Below are positions 55,381 through 64,000 of a DNA stretch of 64,000 nucleotides, in pieces. The DNA comes from Thalassoroseus pseudoceratinae (GTDB lineage Bacteria; Planctomycetota; Planctomycetia; Planctomycetales; Planctomycetaceae): assembly GCF_011634775.1 (NCBI RefSeq), contig NZ_JAALXT010000002.1, positions 744,001 to 808,000 on the forward strand, read 5' to 3'. The notes beneath the pieces were generated by a model. It was not told the origin of the DNA and made no database searches. It worked only from the letters and a program-made list of their open reading frames with translations. Made by a program: the position numbers and the translations under genes. Positions within the stretch are counted from its first letter, which is position 1, and each line of letters begins with the position of its first letter.

Positions 55381-58095
55381 TCAACGCAACGTGACAAAGT
55401 CGTTGTGATTGACCAATACCCAAATAAGATTCACGCGGGCATCGAGATTGGTTTTGCCTTCGAGCGACTTCCAAGCAGAGATCGCCTGCTGACTGGCCGC
55501 AATCTCCTCCGCGTTGGGATTCATTCCAAGCAACTGGCGAAACGCTTCGCGAATGAAATTTTCATCGGCCTTGTGCGTGTTTGAGAGTCGCGTTGCAATC
55601 TGCTTTGACGCATCCAGAACAAGCTCGCTGTTGGTCAACGCCAACGCTTGCTGTGGGATGATGCTTTGCTCGCGGCGATAACAATCTTTCACCAACGCTT
55701 CATCGAAAGTTGTCAAAAACTGGTTGCGTTCGTTGTTGGAGTGGAAGAAGTAGAGACTCCGTCGATTGGATTTCGCTTGTGCGGCGGAGGGGATCGGCGG
55801 TCCTCCCATCGACAAATCCAACGTGCCGGCAAGTGCTAAGAGCGAGTCGCGTACTGCTTGTGATTCCAATCGAATCGGGATTCGCCGCCACAGAAAGCGA
55901 TTCTCGGCATCGATTTCGATGTTTGTTTCCGCACCGATTTTTGTGGAACTCATACGATAGGTGCTGGAGGTGACGATGAGGCGATGAATGTGCTTCATGC
56001 TCCACCCGCTCTCCATCAATTCGACGGCAAGCCAGTCGAGAAGTTCGGGGTGAGTTGGAGGAAGACCCTTGCGACCGAAGTCGAACACCGTCGGCACCAG
56101 CGGTTTTCCGAAATGCCGCGTCCAAATATGATTGACGGCCACCCTTGCCGTCAGCGGATTTCGTCGGTCGGTGATCCAGTTCGCGAGTGCTGTCCGACGT
56201 CCGGTGCTGGTTGATGGCGTCGATGGCGGCGGGTCGTCTTTTCCGGAGCTCAAGAAGCGAGTAGCCGACCATTTCGCACCAGAAAAGGGTGTGAATGTCT
56301 CTGATTCCGAAATTGGTTTGTTCAGCTTCGTCTGAGCTTCCGCAAGGACTTTTTCCGCCGCGGTGACGGATTTTTTCGCGTTCGACTTTTGATCGTCTTT
56401 CGCATTCGTGAGCTTTTGCTGAGCCTTGGCCAACTCAAGTTGGGCCTTGGCGACTGCAAGCTGACGTTCCCCGCGGATGGCCTCATGAGCCGACTCAGAA
56501 TCCGCATCGTCCCAAGACGCTTTGACGGCTTTTACGCGTCGTTCCACACTTTCCAAGGCCACTTTTGCGACGGCAAACTCAAGTTCACACAGTTCGAGTT
56601 CGGTTTTCGCGGATTCACTTTCCGCCTGAGAGACATTCGTCTCCTCGGTGACTGAAATTTCCTGAGTGGCTCGTAGTTTCAAGAGTTTTTCTTCCGCGGC
56701 CTCGAATTGACGTGTTGCATCCGCGATGTAGGAGTTGAGCACCCCATCCCGTCGCTCCGGTTGCCAGGCTTCCGGCGGAAGCGACACGGGTTCCACGATC
56801 AGTTCATCGAATGCCAAGACAGTCGGGACGTTCGGTTCAATTTTGGTCGATTTGTCCGGCGTGCGTTCGTCGCCACGGATGTACAAATACGTCGGTTTGT
56901 CGAGCAGAGCATCGTAGACCCGCGGAATGCCATCACGCGAAAAATCGGTTTCCCCTGGCACGAGGTCCTGTCGGACGAGGTACGGCTCGAAGAATGCACG
57001 CATCCGATAGAAATCTTCTTGATCAAACGGATCAAACTTGTGATCGTGACAGCGGGCACAATTGAGCGTGATTCCAAGAAAACCTTTGCTGACATGCTCG
57101 ACCGTTTCCTCCATCCATGGGGCTCGGTTGAACAGGTAGAAATTCCGGGCGAGATACCCGGTGGCTCGCAGTTTATCGGAGTCCGTGGGGTGCAACTCGT
57201 CCGCAGCCAGCATGAGCCGCACCATTTCGTCATACGGCATATCTTCGTTCAGGGATTCCACAATCCAATCCCGCCAATGCCAGATGTGTTTCTGGCTGTT
57301 TCGGAGTTGCTTGTTCAACCCCCACCAATCACTGTACCGCCAAATGTCCATCCAATGACGTCCCCAACGCTCTCCATGTCGGGGATCATCGAGCAATTGA
57401 TCGACGACTTTCGTGTACCACTCGGCCGACGTATCCTCCTCGAAGGCAGCGATCTCTGCGGAAGTTGGCGGTACACCGAGCAAGTCGAGATACAATCGAC
57501 GCAGCAAAACCAGCCGATCTGCTTTCGGTTGCGGTGTAAGACCATGTTTCTGGTGTCCCGCTGCCACGAATGCGTCAATCGGATTTTGAATCCAATCGGA
57601 GTTCGCGACCGGTGTTTTAGGGCGAACAATCGGCTGAAAGGCCCAGTGATCTTTGGGATCGTCCTCGGGTTTCTCATCGGCTGGAGCATTCGCTCCGTTG
57701 GCAATCCACTGGCGAATGATTTCAATCTGTTTGGCGGAAAGCGGCTCTCCCTCAAATTCTGGCGGCATTCGCAAGGCCGGATCGGGATCCGAAATGCGGT
57801 CCAGAATGAGACTACTTTCGACGGATGTCAGATCAATGGCCGATCCGGAATCGCCGCCGCGTCGGATGAAATCACCCGTGTCCAGACGCAGGTCAGCTTC
57901 TTGTTTCAACGCCCCGTGACACGCGTAGCATCGTTCCCGCAGGAGAGGTTTGACCTCGTCGGTGTAGAATTGCGAATCGTCCGAGGCAAAACAGTTGCCA
58001 AGAAACGCGGAACTGCCACCGGAAAGAATCAACACATAGCAGACCCCTTGGAGAATCGATTTAAGGCTATGTCGTATCGTCATGATGTGTTTCAT
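55381..58095 (-). CDS. PSD1 domain (DUF1549/DUF1553) cytochrome-type protein
   Basis: 904 codons from ATG 58095; ATG 58083 is possible. After a signal/anchor (GVCYVLILSGGSSAFLG) comes a planctomycete cytochrome C domain with CYACH (56-60), then DUF1549 (IDAFVAAGHQKHGLTPQP, RLVLLRRLYLDLLGVPP), a second haem motif CARCH (346-350), and DUF1553 at the C-terminus (NWITDRRNPLTARVAVNH, LDWLAVELMESGWSMKHIHRLI). A charged coiled coil of about 120 residues separates the halves. The partner of the DUF1501 gene downstream. Exact reaction unknown; likely periplasmic redox. Confidence 0.95.
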   Translation of the reverse strand: MKHIMTIRHSLKSILQGVCYVLILSGGSSAFLGNCFASDDSQFYTDEVKPLLRERCYACHGALKQEADLRLDTGDFIRRGGDSGSAIDLTSVESSLILDRISDPDPALRMPPEFEGEPLSAKQIEIIRQWIANGANAPADEKPEDDPKDHWAFQPIVRPKTPVANSDWIQNPIDAFVAAGHQKHGLTPQPKADRLVLLRRLYLDLLGVPPTSAEIAAFEEDTSAEWYTKVVDQLLDDPRHGERWGRHWMDIWRYSDWWGLNKQLRNSQKHIWHWRDWIVESLNEDMPYDEMVRLMLAADELHPTDSDKLRATGYLARNFYLFNRAPWMEETVEHVSKGFLGITLNCARCHDHKFDPFDQEDFYRMRAFFEPYLVRQDLVPGETDFSRDGIPRVYDALLDKPTYLYIRGDERTPDKSTKIEPNVPTVLAFDELIVEPVSLPPEAWQPERRDGVLNSYIADATRQFEAAEEKLLKLRATQEISVTEETNVSQAESESAKTELELCELEFAVAKVALESVERRVKAVKASWDDADSESAHEAIRGERQLAVAKAQLELAKAQQKLTNAKDDQKSNAKKSVTAAEKVLAEAQTKLNKPISESETFTPFSGAKWSATRFLSSGKDDPPPSTPSTSTGRRTALANWITDRRNPLTARVAVNHIWTRHFGKPLVPTVFDFGRKGLPPTHPELLDWLAVELMESGWSMKHIHRLIVTSSTYRMSSTKIGAETNIEIDAENRFLWRRIPIRLESQAVRDSLLALAGTLDLSMGGPPIPSAAQAKSNRRSLYFFHSNNERNQFLTTFDEALVKDCYRREQSIIPQQALALTNSELVLDASKQIATRLSNTHKADENFIREAFRQLLGMNPNAEEIAASQQAISAWKSLEGKTNLDARVNLIWVLVNHNDFVTLR

Positions 58096-58290
58096 TGCAA
58101 GCAATCAATTACCGGAACCCGTTGCAATCGAGATCCACGGCGACTTTGGGGCGGGGCCATTCACGAAGAACGCTCATGGCATATTCGCATTCTCAGCGGA
58201 ACCAATCAAGCATTCATGATACGTTTTCGCCGGGTTGCTTGCATCGGGGATTCGGAAGAAACTTTCGTTTGGCGACGGATTCCGTTTGGC

Positions 58291-59553
58291 TCACTGTGCC
58301 CCAGACGCGGACTTCGCCCAATTTAGTTTGACAACCCAAACACGATTATCGGCTCCACGCTTCACCAATGGCCGAGGGTCGTGCGGATTCGGGGGGATTC
58401 CTTGCATCCACTCGGTCGCGGTGATCCAAGTTTCGTTTTCACTGACTTCCGTGATGCCAAAATTTCCCAGACGTGCGCCCTTCTCCGGCACAACGATTTG
58501 CTCAGTCGCGCGGATTACGTGCAATCGTTCTGGGTCGACTTTGGCAATGAACAGCGGCGCCCGGTGACGGAAGACGTGGTCGTTATCAGCCCCTCGACGT
58601 GTGTAAACCAACCATAGACCATGGATTGGATGCCGGACCCAATGTTGTTGCGTGTTGTAATTTCCTAGGTCCGAACCGTCGTCAAACGTCCATTTCTTGG
58701 GCGGCGAAAACTTCAATGAGTCGTTGCCCTCGCTGACCGAGACATACCCATGATCGTCGTTACGCATCGTGAGAAAGTATCGCCCATCGTATTCCGTGAT
58801 TGACGGCTCAGCGAGGCCACGCTTTACATCCACGCTCATTTCGGTACCGTGTTCGCGGTAGCGGAGCGTTTCTCCATCGAACTGACACCGCAGCACCGTC
58901 GTGGCGTATTGCGTCTCACCAATTTCTTTGAAGTAGATCGGCAGTAGAACCTCGCCGTTTTGCAGGTCGGCACGTTGTCCGCATCCGGCACCGGCGTTTC
59001 GAAATTTCGGTTCATTCGGCAATTCGACAGTTCGCCATTTTGCCCAGGTTTCTTGGCTTGGGTGGTAGACCGCGTAGGCAACTTCACGTGGGCGTATTTT
59101 GCGGACGCGGTTATTCTCGTATACAACTGTGTGACCGGTTCCAAGGAGTGTTTCCGTTTTCGCGTGCCATTGCGGGGTGAAATCACAAACCGTCATTTCC
59201 AAATCATCGTGCCCATCGAACGCAAATGGAACTCGGGCGAATGATTGAAGTTCGACGGGGGGAGTCCACGACTTTCCGAGATTCGTCGTCCGCATTTCGT
59301 TGAGTGCATAAAAGACATCGGAGCCGGACAGCTGCAACTTTTGAAGCGTCATGACAACCATCGCCTCGGAACCTGCTGTTGACGGAACTGCCCCAGCTCG
59401 GGCATGGACCCAACAGAACTTGCCATCAAATCCTTGCGTGGCAACCGTGCGTTCAATCTTAAAAGGAGACGTGACTTCCTGCGTCATACCCTTGTTCGTG
59501 ACGACAATCGAGAGGAAGCAACTCGCAATGATTGCGACTTTTGAATAGACCAT
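58291..59553 (-). CDS. Sialidase-family (BNR-like) secreted protein
   Basis: 420 codons from ATG 59553, giving a signal peptide (KVAIIASCFLSIVVTNKG); the longer frame from 59643 adds no support. The body is a propeller with sialidase-like features: MVVMTLQKLQLSGSDVFYAL, TTNLGKSWTPPVEL (an Asp-box-like turn), GLAEPSITEYDGRYFLTMR (the catalytic-Arg-type strand) and HPIHGLWLVYTRRGADNDH. Exo-sialidase specificity is not proven, as many planctomycete members act on other sugars. It is 195 bases upstream of the PSD1 cytochrome gene on the same strand and may be in its operon. Confidence 0.87.
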   Translation of the reverse strand: MVYSKVAIIASCFLSIVVTNKGMTQEVTSPFKIERTVATQGFDGKFCWVHARAGAVPSTAGSEAMVVMTLQKLQLSGSDVFYALNEMRTTNLGKSWTPPVELQSFARVPFAFDGHDDLEMTVCDFTPQWHAKTETLLGTGHTVVYENNRVRKIRPREVAYAVYHPSQETWAKWRTVELPNEPKFRNAGAGCGQRADLQNGEVLLPIYFKEIGETQYATTVLRCQFDGETLRYREHGTEMSVDVKRGLAEPSITEYDGRYFLTMRNDDHGYVSVSEGNDSLKFSPPKKWTFDDGSDLGNYNTQQHWVRHPIHGLWLVYTRRGADNDHVFRHRAPLFIAKVDPERLHVIRATEQIVVPEKGARLGNFGITEVSENETWITATEWMQGIPPNPHDPRPLVKRGADNRVWVVKLNWAKSASGAQ

Positions 59554-59727
59554 AGAAACGACACCACTTTCTTGATGAGCGAACAATCTCGCGATCGATC
59601 TGAACACGTCAATTATGACGCAAAACCCCACGCAGGTTCTCAAATGTTGAGCGAAATTTGACTATACTCGGTGTCGAGAACAATTTCAGCCGCGATCGAG
59701 AAGTCTTCAAGAATAGAAACAACGAGA

Positions 59728-59943
59728 ATGAGCATTCATCAAGGACGTTATCGTCACTACAAGGGACATGAGTATCTCGTACTGGGAGTCGCTCGGCACA
59801 GTGAAACGGAGGAAGAGTTAGTCGTCTACCGTCAAGATTATGGCGAGAAGGGGTTATGGGTGCGTCCACTCGCGATGTTTCTAGAGACTGTTGAAGTCGA
59901 AGGCCAACAAGTGCCTCGATTTCAGTATTTAGAGAATGAATAA
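59728..59943 (+). CDS. DUF1653 protein
   Basis: 71 codons from ATG 59728; the frame extends to a start at 59671 with no support. Nearly the whole length is the DUF1653 domain: GRYRHYKGHEYLVLGVARHS, EELVVYRQDYGEKGLWVRPL, MFLETVEV. It is a small beta-barrel of unknown function widespread in bacteria. Its stop overlaps the next start (TAATG at 59941-59945), so it is translated together with the cupin. Confidence 0.93.
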   Translation: MSIHQGRYRHYKGHEYLVLGVARHSETEEELVVYRQDYGEKGLWVRPLAMFLETVEVEGQQVPRFQYLENE

Positions 59944-60275
59944 TGGACAATCTCTTCGCCGACTTGCCGACGGATCTGCCAGAAGAACTCATTACAGTTC
60001 TTGCTGCCAATCAGCACGTTCGCATCGAACGGATTGTCTCTACTGGACACAAGACCGCAGACGACTCTTGGTATGACCAACAGGAGACCGAATGGGTTGT
60101 TGTCTTGAAGGGGGAGGCGACTTTAGTCTATGCCGACGGCGAGTCACAACAGTTAACGCCCGGTGATTGGGTTTTGATTCCGGCTCACCGCAAACATCGC
60201 GTCGACTGGACATCACCAGAAGAGCCAACTGTTTGGCTGGCGGTTTTCTTTCAACCCGAATCAGAAAATGACTAA
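59943..60275 (+). CDS. Small cupin-domain protein
   Basis: 110 codons, ATG 59943 overlapping the previous stop. A single cupin barrel: ETEWVVVLKGEATLVYADG, LTPGDWVLIPAHRKHRVDW. The second motif keeps its His residues (PAHRKH), while the first lacks the HxH pair (Glu at that place), so metal binding may be weak or altered. Cytoplasmic. Likely a small-molecule sensor or isomerase-like protein acting with the DUF1653 protein, by association only. Confidence 0.92.
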   Translation: MDNLFADLPTDLPEELITVLAANQHVRIERIVSTGHKTADDSWYDQQETEWVVVLKGEATLVYADGESQQLTPGDWVLIPAHRKHRVDWTSPEEPTVWLAVFFQPESEND

Positions 60276-60349
60276 ACGGCGGACTCACTTCTGTCAAACC
60301 CAAAGACGACCGACGAGTCCGAAACAATTGCAGTTCAATCAGATGCTAA

Positions 60350-60397
60350 CCGAGTGTCGTATACTGTTAGTGGCAGAGACTATGACGCTCGGTTTCC
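60350..60397 (+). terminator. Intrinsic terminator after the DUF1653-cupin operon
   Basis: CCGAGTGTCGT (60350-60360) pairs with ATGACGCTCGG (60382-60392) in an 11-bp stem with two G-U pairs and a 21-base loop, then TTTCC. Confidence 0.55.
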
Positions 60398-60433
60398 TGG
60401 CATACTCCGCGGGTGTAGTGTCTGTGAAACAGT

Positions 60434-62812
60434 CTAGTATGATGGACTGCCGAGTTTGAATGACCTTAACTCTTGTTGCAAGATTTTATCTTCGCCTTCA
60501 ACGATGTGGATGAATTGATCGACGGCAACATTCTGGAACGTCTGCGTAGTGTCGCTTGTTGGCCAATAGATCTCTAACTTGTCGATCCGGTCGGCCTGTC
60601 CGAGTCCGATCGATTGTCGAAGAGGGTTTCCACCAAAGCTACCACCACTGCAAACATGTTTGTAGATCGTCCGCGATTTTCCATTCTCACGAATTTCAAC
60701 TCGAATCCGGGCACCGATCGCCGATCGATTACTCTGCCGACCTTCCAGCTGAATACTTAACCAGTGGTTGTCGAATCCCGGGTTCTCAAAGAGGGCGTCA
60801 TAATACTTGTCTCCCGGCCACGCTCCACCAAGTTGAACGTAAACGTCTTGATCTCCATCGTTATCCAGGTCTGCAAATGAAACCCCATGGCCTTTTTGCA
60901 AGTGGCCAAATCCACCGGCATAGGTGACATTTGTGAAACGTTGTCCCGATTCATTCAAGAACATGACATTCGGTTGCAACTCTGAATACTCGATGTTACC
61001 AGTGCCAAGATAAAAATCCGGAAACCCGTCATTGTTCAAGTCACCATAGTTCGCCCCCATCGGTTGTGACGGGTAGGTTAGCCCAACGGATTCCGTCGCG
61101 TCTGTGAATCCACCCGCCCCATCGCCCGCAAAGAGGTGGTTCCGACCGAAGCGGTGTTCCGAGACGAGAACGCCAACAGGCCCCGATGAGCATCCTACGT
61201 AGAGATCAAGTACACCATCATTGTTGTAGTCCCAGAACCAAGCGGGAAACGCAGCGATAGGCTTTGTCACTCCAAGGTCGACTGCGACATCGACGAAATG
61301 CCCCTCACCATCATTGTGGAATAAACGATTCGGCCCCCCACCGTCTAGAGCAGTGAGAGGATCACTAAAACCGGTTGCGATAAATAGGTCTGGGAAACGG
61401 TCGTTGTCGTAGTCTCCCCAAACAGCTCCCATAGAAAATAGCTGCTGGTTTAAACCGGCGTCACTAGCCACATCCGTAAATGTGCCATCGCTGTTATTCC
61501 GAAACAGTTGGTTCTTCGCGCGGAGCCTCGTTGTCGATTCATTCCCCACAAAGAGGTCCAAGTCGCCATCATTGTCGTAGTCAGCCCAAGCAGCAGTTTT
61601 GGATGGGTAGTTTTCGTCTGCGAGTCCCGCTGGAATTGTGACATCAGTGAAGACACCGTGGCCATTGTTTTCTAGCAATGAGTTGGGGTGTTGGCCGTGC
61701 TCTTGCAACCAAGCCCCGCGGACGACGAAGAGATCGAGATCACCGTCGTTGTCGTAGTCGGCATGCACCATGTTCAGACCACCCAAGAATTCGCCAAGTT
61801 GCGAATCCACACTTCGGTCCTCGAACGTTCCATCTTGGTTATTATGAAAGAATCGCATTTCTCCCTGCGTGTCCCATGTGCTAGTCACGATGTCGAGGTA
61901 GCCATCGCCATCGAAATCATCCACAACTGCGCCACCGCAAAGATTGAATGTATCTAGATGCAAATCGGGCATAACATTAGTGAAACGCGGGAAATCTGGT
62001 GTGGCATGGAAGAAGTCTTCGGACACACGGTATTCTTCTGGAATTCCTTCCGGCCATTCGCCTAGCGTCATGCTAGCAATGTTTAGTAGCCATCGTGATG
62101 ACTCAACGAGTTCGACAGCAGTGTTCGCGTCAACCTCGTCTGGTGAATCTTCTAGAATTTGCAGGAAGTATTGCATTGCCTGTCGTGAGCCTTCCTGGCG
62201 GGTATGTAGTCCACGACCTTGAATCGGAAGAATACAGCTTTCCGCGTTGTTTTGTGCGCAGCAATTCTGTGTTTCGCCCAACCTGAGCATTGCAACCGCC
62301 AGGTAAAACCGGGTCTGGTTCCGATAGTATTGGTTTAGGTTGCTTTCGGGGGCCGACGGGTTTTGAGTTGCGAGCGGGTCTTGACTAAAGTCGACCTGGG
62401 TTGCCAGGCGGTTTGCGGTTTTTAGTCTCTGGATTCCAGCTTTCAGGTTCCCAAGTCGAACCTCGGCCTTGCCGGAGGAATAAAAGAGGTGCCAAGATCG
62501 GAAGTCAGCGGGAATGTTGTCGCCGTAAAAGTCTTCCACTTCGCGGACAAAGGATGCGAGTTCTTTGGCTCGCTTGCTGCCCAGAAAGGGATGTTCCTCC
62601 GCCGTCGAATCGGCAATTGTACGAAGCCATGACGTCATGCGTTCATGAGCCGTCATGTTTTCAGTGTCTTCTGATGTCACTGTCGCAGTTTGAGACTTCG
62701 ATGGGTCGGTATTTTCCGATTCACAACCCATTGCTAGGTGACAGAGAAGTAGTAACGATATGCCACGAAGTGTTGTTCTGAATTCGCGGCTGAGTTTTTG
62801 AAGGTTAATCAT
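60434..62812 (-). CDS. FG-GAP/ASPIC-UnbV repeat lipoprotein (CRTAC1-like)
   Basis: 792 codons from ATG 62812; the start overlaps the stop of the TPR gene by eight bases (ATGATTAA), so they are coupled. Lipoprotein signal: TLRGISLLLLCHLAMGC. Residues 40-280 are helical, with TPR-like character. From about 290, FG-GAP calcium loops repeat (VDDFDGDGYLDIV, ADYDNDGDLDLF twice, GDYDNDRFPDLF, WDYNNDGVLDLY, GDLNNDGFPDFY, ADLDNDGDQDVY). The last 100 residues, IGARIRVEIRENGKSRTIYK and PLRQSIGLGQADRIDKLEI, are the UnbV/ASPIC domain. Such proteins are outer, calcium-binding and possibly adhesive. Confidence 0.93.
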   Translation of the reverse strand: MINLQKLSREFRTTLRGISLLLLCHLAMGCESENTDPSKSQTATVTSEDTENMTAHERMTSWLRTIADSTAEEHPFLGSKRAKELASFVREVEDFYGDNIPADFRSWHLFYSSGKAEVRLGNLKAGIQRLKTANRLATQVDFSQDPLATQNPSAPESNLNQYYRNQTRFYLAVAMLRLGETQNCCAQNNAESCILPIQGRGLHTRQEGSRQAMQYFLQILEDSPDEVDANTAVELVESSRWLLNIASMTLGEWPEGIPEEYRVSEDFFHATPDFPRFTNVMPDLHLDTFNLCGGAVVDDFDGDGYLDIVTSTWDTQGEMRFFHNNQDGTFEDRSVDSQLGEFLGGLNMVHADYDNDGDLDLFVVRGAWLQEHGQHPNSLLENNGHGVFTDVTIPAGLADENYPSKTAAWADYDNDGDLDLFVGNESTTRLRAKNQLFRNNSDGTFTDVASDAGLNQQLFSMGAVWGDYDNDRFPDLFIATGFSDPLTALDGGGPNRLFHNDGEGHFVDVAVDLGVTKPIAAFPAWFWDYNNDGVLDLYVGCSSGPVGVLVSEHRFGRNHLFAGDGAGGFTDATESVGLTYPSQPMGANYGDLNNDGFPDFYLGTGNIEYSELQPNVMFLNESGQRFTNVTYAGGFGHLQKGHGVSFADLDNDGDQDVYVQLGGAWPGDKYYDALFENPGFDNHWLSIQLEGRQSNRSAIGARIRVEIRENGKSRTIYKHVCSGGSFGGNPLRQSIGLGQADRIDKLEIYWPTSDTTQTFQNVAVDQFIHIVEGEDKILQQELRSFKLGSPSY

Positions 62813-63941
62813 TTCGAGCCCCTTGTTTCTGGGCTGAGTGAAGTTGCTCGTGAATGCGTGCATGCTTAGCGGCAAGCTTTGGTTGGTCGTTGTTCACATA
62901 AGCTCGCGATAGCAAGTAGTGCACTTCTCGATGTTGCGGAGAGGCATCTAAAACTTGCAGTAATGTGTTGATCGCATCGCGTGATCGAGCTTGTGCTAGT
63001 TGGATGCGTCCTAGAAGTACGAGGGCTTGCAGATTTGCCGGGTCGGTTTCTAGCACACCTGTGAGTTGTTTCAAGGCTTCGTCGAAATTGCCCTCTAGGA
63101 AAAATAGCTGCGCTGCTAGCAAAGGAGCGTCTGCTGATGCTTCGTTCTGCAACTGCTCGTATTCGTTGCGAGCGCGGGATACATCGCCGACTTCAATCAG
63201 TCGTTGCACCAACCTAGTACGGTATTGATCGCTCGTGTGAGGTTTGATCGAGATGAGTTTCTCGTAGATGTCAATCAGTTGTAGTCGGTGGCCCCGTCCC
63301 TCGTAAATCGACAGCAGCATGTCCCAGGCAAGTGGATCATCTGGGAACTGTTGAGTGAGTTCCTTGCAGACTTGGATGGCGGCATCGTACTTGCCCGCTT
63401 GAAATCGCATCATTGCAACGGTTTTGAGGATCTCGTCCCGAGGCTGCTCGTGTTCGATCAAAGAGTCGGCTAACACTAGGCCGAGTTCGGTCTCGTTAGT
63501 CTGTGCGCAAATGAGTGTGGAAATGAGTAGATCTTCGGTTTCAAATTCAACGGCAGAGACTCGATCGGCTAAATCGTCGATCGTCTCGCGATCGCTTTTT
63601 GAGATTGGATCTTGGGTGATTTGGTGCTCCAAAAGTTGCGCGACGCACCATAAAAGTTCACCAGTCGTCGTTGTGAAGTGCTGCGACCGTCGTTTGGCTC
63701 GTCTTACCAGAGAAAGTTGCCGACGCGGTCGCTTCTCCTTAACGGCCTTGGCGAGTGCAGCACGGGCGTCTGGGATGTCAGTTTTTTGTTGGTCCGGTCT
63801 GAAGAATAGGGCGAACACCGTCACGGCGGTCAGTGTTGCAGCAACTGCGAGAAACCAAACCCAGCGTCGATGAGGGCGTGGACCGCCTTCATTGTCCTTC
63901 GGAACTGGGGAGTTTCTTCCCTCGACCTTCGACGAGCTCAT
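62805..63941 (-). CDS. TPR-repeat membrane protein
   Basis: 378 codons from ATG 63941. One N-terminal TM helix (about 27-46: WVWFLAVAATLTAVTVFALFF) anchors a periplasmic TPR domain, with repeats such as YDAAIQVCKELTQQFPDDPL, FDEALKQLTGVLETDPANLQ, SRDAINTLLQVLDASPQHRE. Upstream, residues 55-90 are Arg/Lys-rich. Overlaps the downstream FG-GAP lipoprotein gene, so the two probably form one complex or pathway. This pairing of a TPR protein with a CRTAC1-like protein recurs in planctomycetes. Promoter must lie beyond 63941 toward the window end. Confidence 0.93.
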   Translation of the reverse strand: MSSSKVEGRNSPVPKDNEGGPRPHRRWVWFLAVAATLTAVTVFALFFRPDQQKTDIPDARAALAKAVKEKRPRRQLSLVRRAKRRSQHFTTTTGELLWCVAQLLEHQITQDPISKSDRETIDDLADRVSAVEFETEDLLISTLICAQTNETELGLVLADSLIEHEQPRDEILKTVAMMRFQAGKYDAAIQVCKELTQQFPDDPLAWDMLLSIYEGRGHRLQLIDIYEKLISIKPHTSDQYRTRLVQRLIEVGDVSRARNEYEQLQNEASADAPLLAAQLFFLEGNFDEALKQLTGVLETDPANLQALVLLGRIQLAQARSRDAINTLLQVLDASPQHREVHYLLSRAYVNNDQPKLAAKHARIHEQLHSAQKQGARND

Positions 63942-64000
63942 GGGTTTGATTCACAGCGAGTTCAGAGAATTGTTCGTGCCTACCAGTCGGCCAGTGGACC

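Noticed and set aside
56707-58326. A 539-codon plus-strand reading frame
   Set aside because: It lies opposite the PSD1 cytochrome gene, whose haem motifs, DUF1549/1553 domains and operon partner are clear. No domain on the plus strand.
1-64000. CRISPR array, prophage, insertion sequence, toxin-antitoxin or restriction system
   Set aside because: No spaced direct repeats, transposase, integrase, nuclease or methylase motifs were found.

Overview
The window looks like a chromosomal segment of a planctomycete (Planctomycetaceae-like; genus not assignable by eye). The signs are family content rather than a marker gene: three DUF1559 pseudopilins with the same N-terminal methylation/TM segment, DUF1501 proteins paired with DUF1800 or DUF1549/DUF1553 (PSD1-type) proteins, a PVC-type membrane-bound dehydrogenase/cytochrome, DUF1080 domains, FG-GAP/VCBS repeat proteins, sulfatase and sialidase genes, and many secreted lipoproteins. 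I see no rRNA, tRNA, CRISPR array, insertion sequence or prophage.

Layout. 1-1427 (minus): partial DUF1559 pseudopilin and a His-rich membrane protein. 1603-6070 (plus): secreted protein, DUF1800, Tat-exported DUF1501. 6183-13583: mostly small metabolic genes (GNAT, secreted cyclase, Gfo/Idh oxidoreductase with its terminator, tandem-ACT protein, YihX-like HAD phosphatase, renalase-like oxidase). 13985-16468: DUF1559 protein, a damaged small lipoprotein, and a kelch gene whose leader is cut off by an in-frame TGA. 16934-20402: Cys/His-rich lipoprotein, AAA+ ATPase, TPR lipoprotein. 20459-25401: DUF309 protein, a DUF1080/beta-lactamase-fold fusion, a coiled-coil miniprotein, DUF1559 plus a transthyretin-like lipoprotein. 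25521-31811: FG-GAP/sialidase fusion, sulfatase and a PQQ-like propeller. 31937-35744: Rnk-like protein, small membrane protein behind a sigma-54 promoter, and a histidine kinase/NtrC pair. 36041-42857: a short secreted protein and a 1,936-residue mosaic cytochrome. 42972-48166: GNAT, threonine synthase, secreted phosphodiesterase-fold enzyme, sorbosone-dehydrogenase-like di-haem protein. 48229-53839: tgt, yajC, an unknown membrane protein, and a secDF fusion. 53933-59553 (minus): sialidase, PSD1 cytochrome, DUF1501. 59728-60275: DUF1653 and cupin. 60434-63941 (minus): TPR protein and FG-GAP/UnbV protein.

How they fit together. Most of the window encodes envelope or secreted proteins likely used to break down complex, partly sulfated glycans and to pass electrons through c-type cytochromes; this is inferred from families. 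The core machinery is the tgt-yajC-secDF block, with synteny familiar from E. coli. The most unusual features are leucine-rich repeats built into the periplasmic start of SecDF plus an extra membrane protein in that operon, and a clean sigma-54 promoter beside a sigma-54 activator gene, in front of an uncharacterised 87-residue membrane protein. Seven or more intrinsic terminators can be read directly and help fix several starts.
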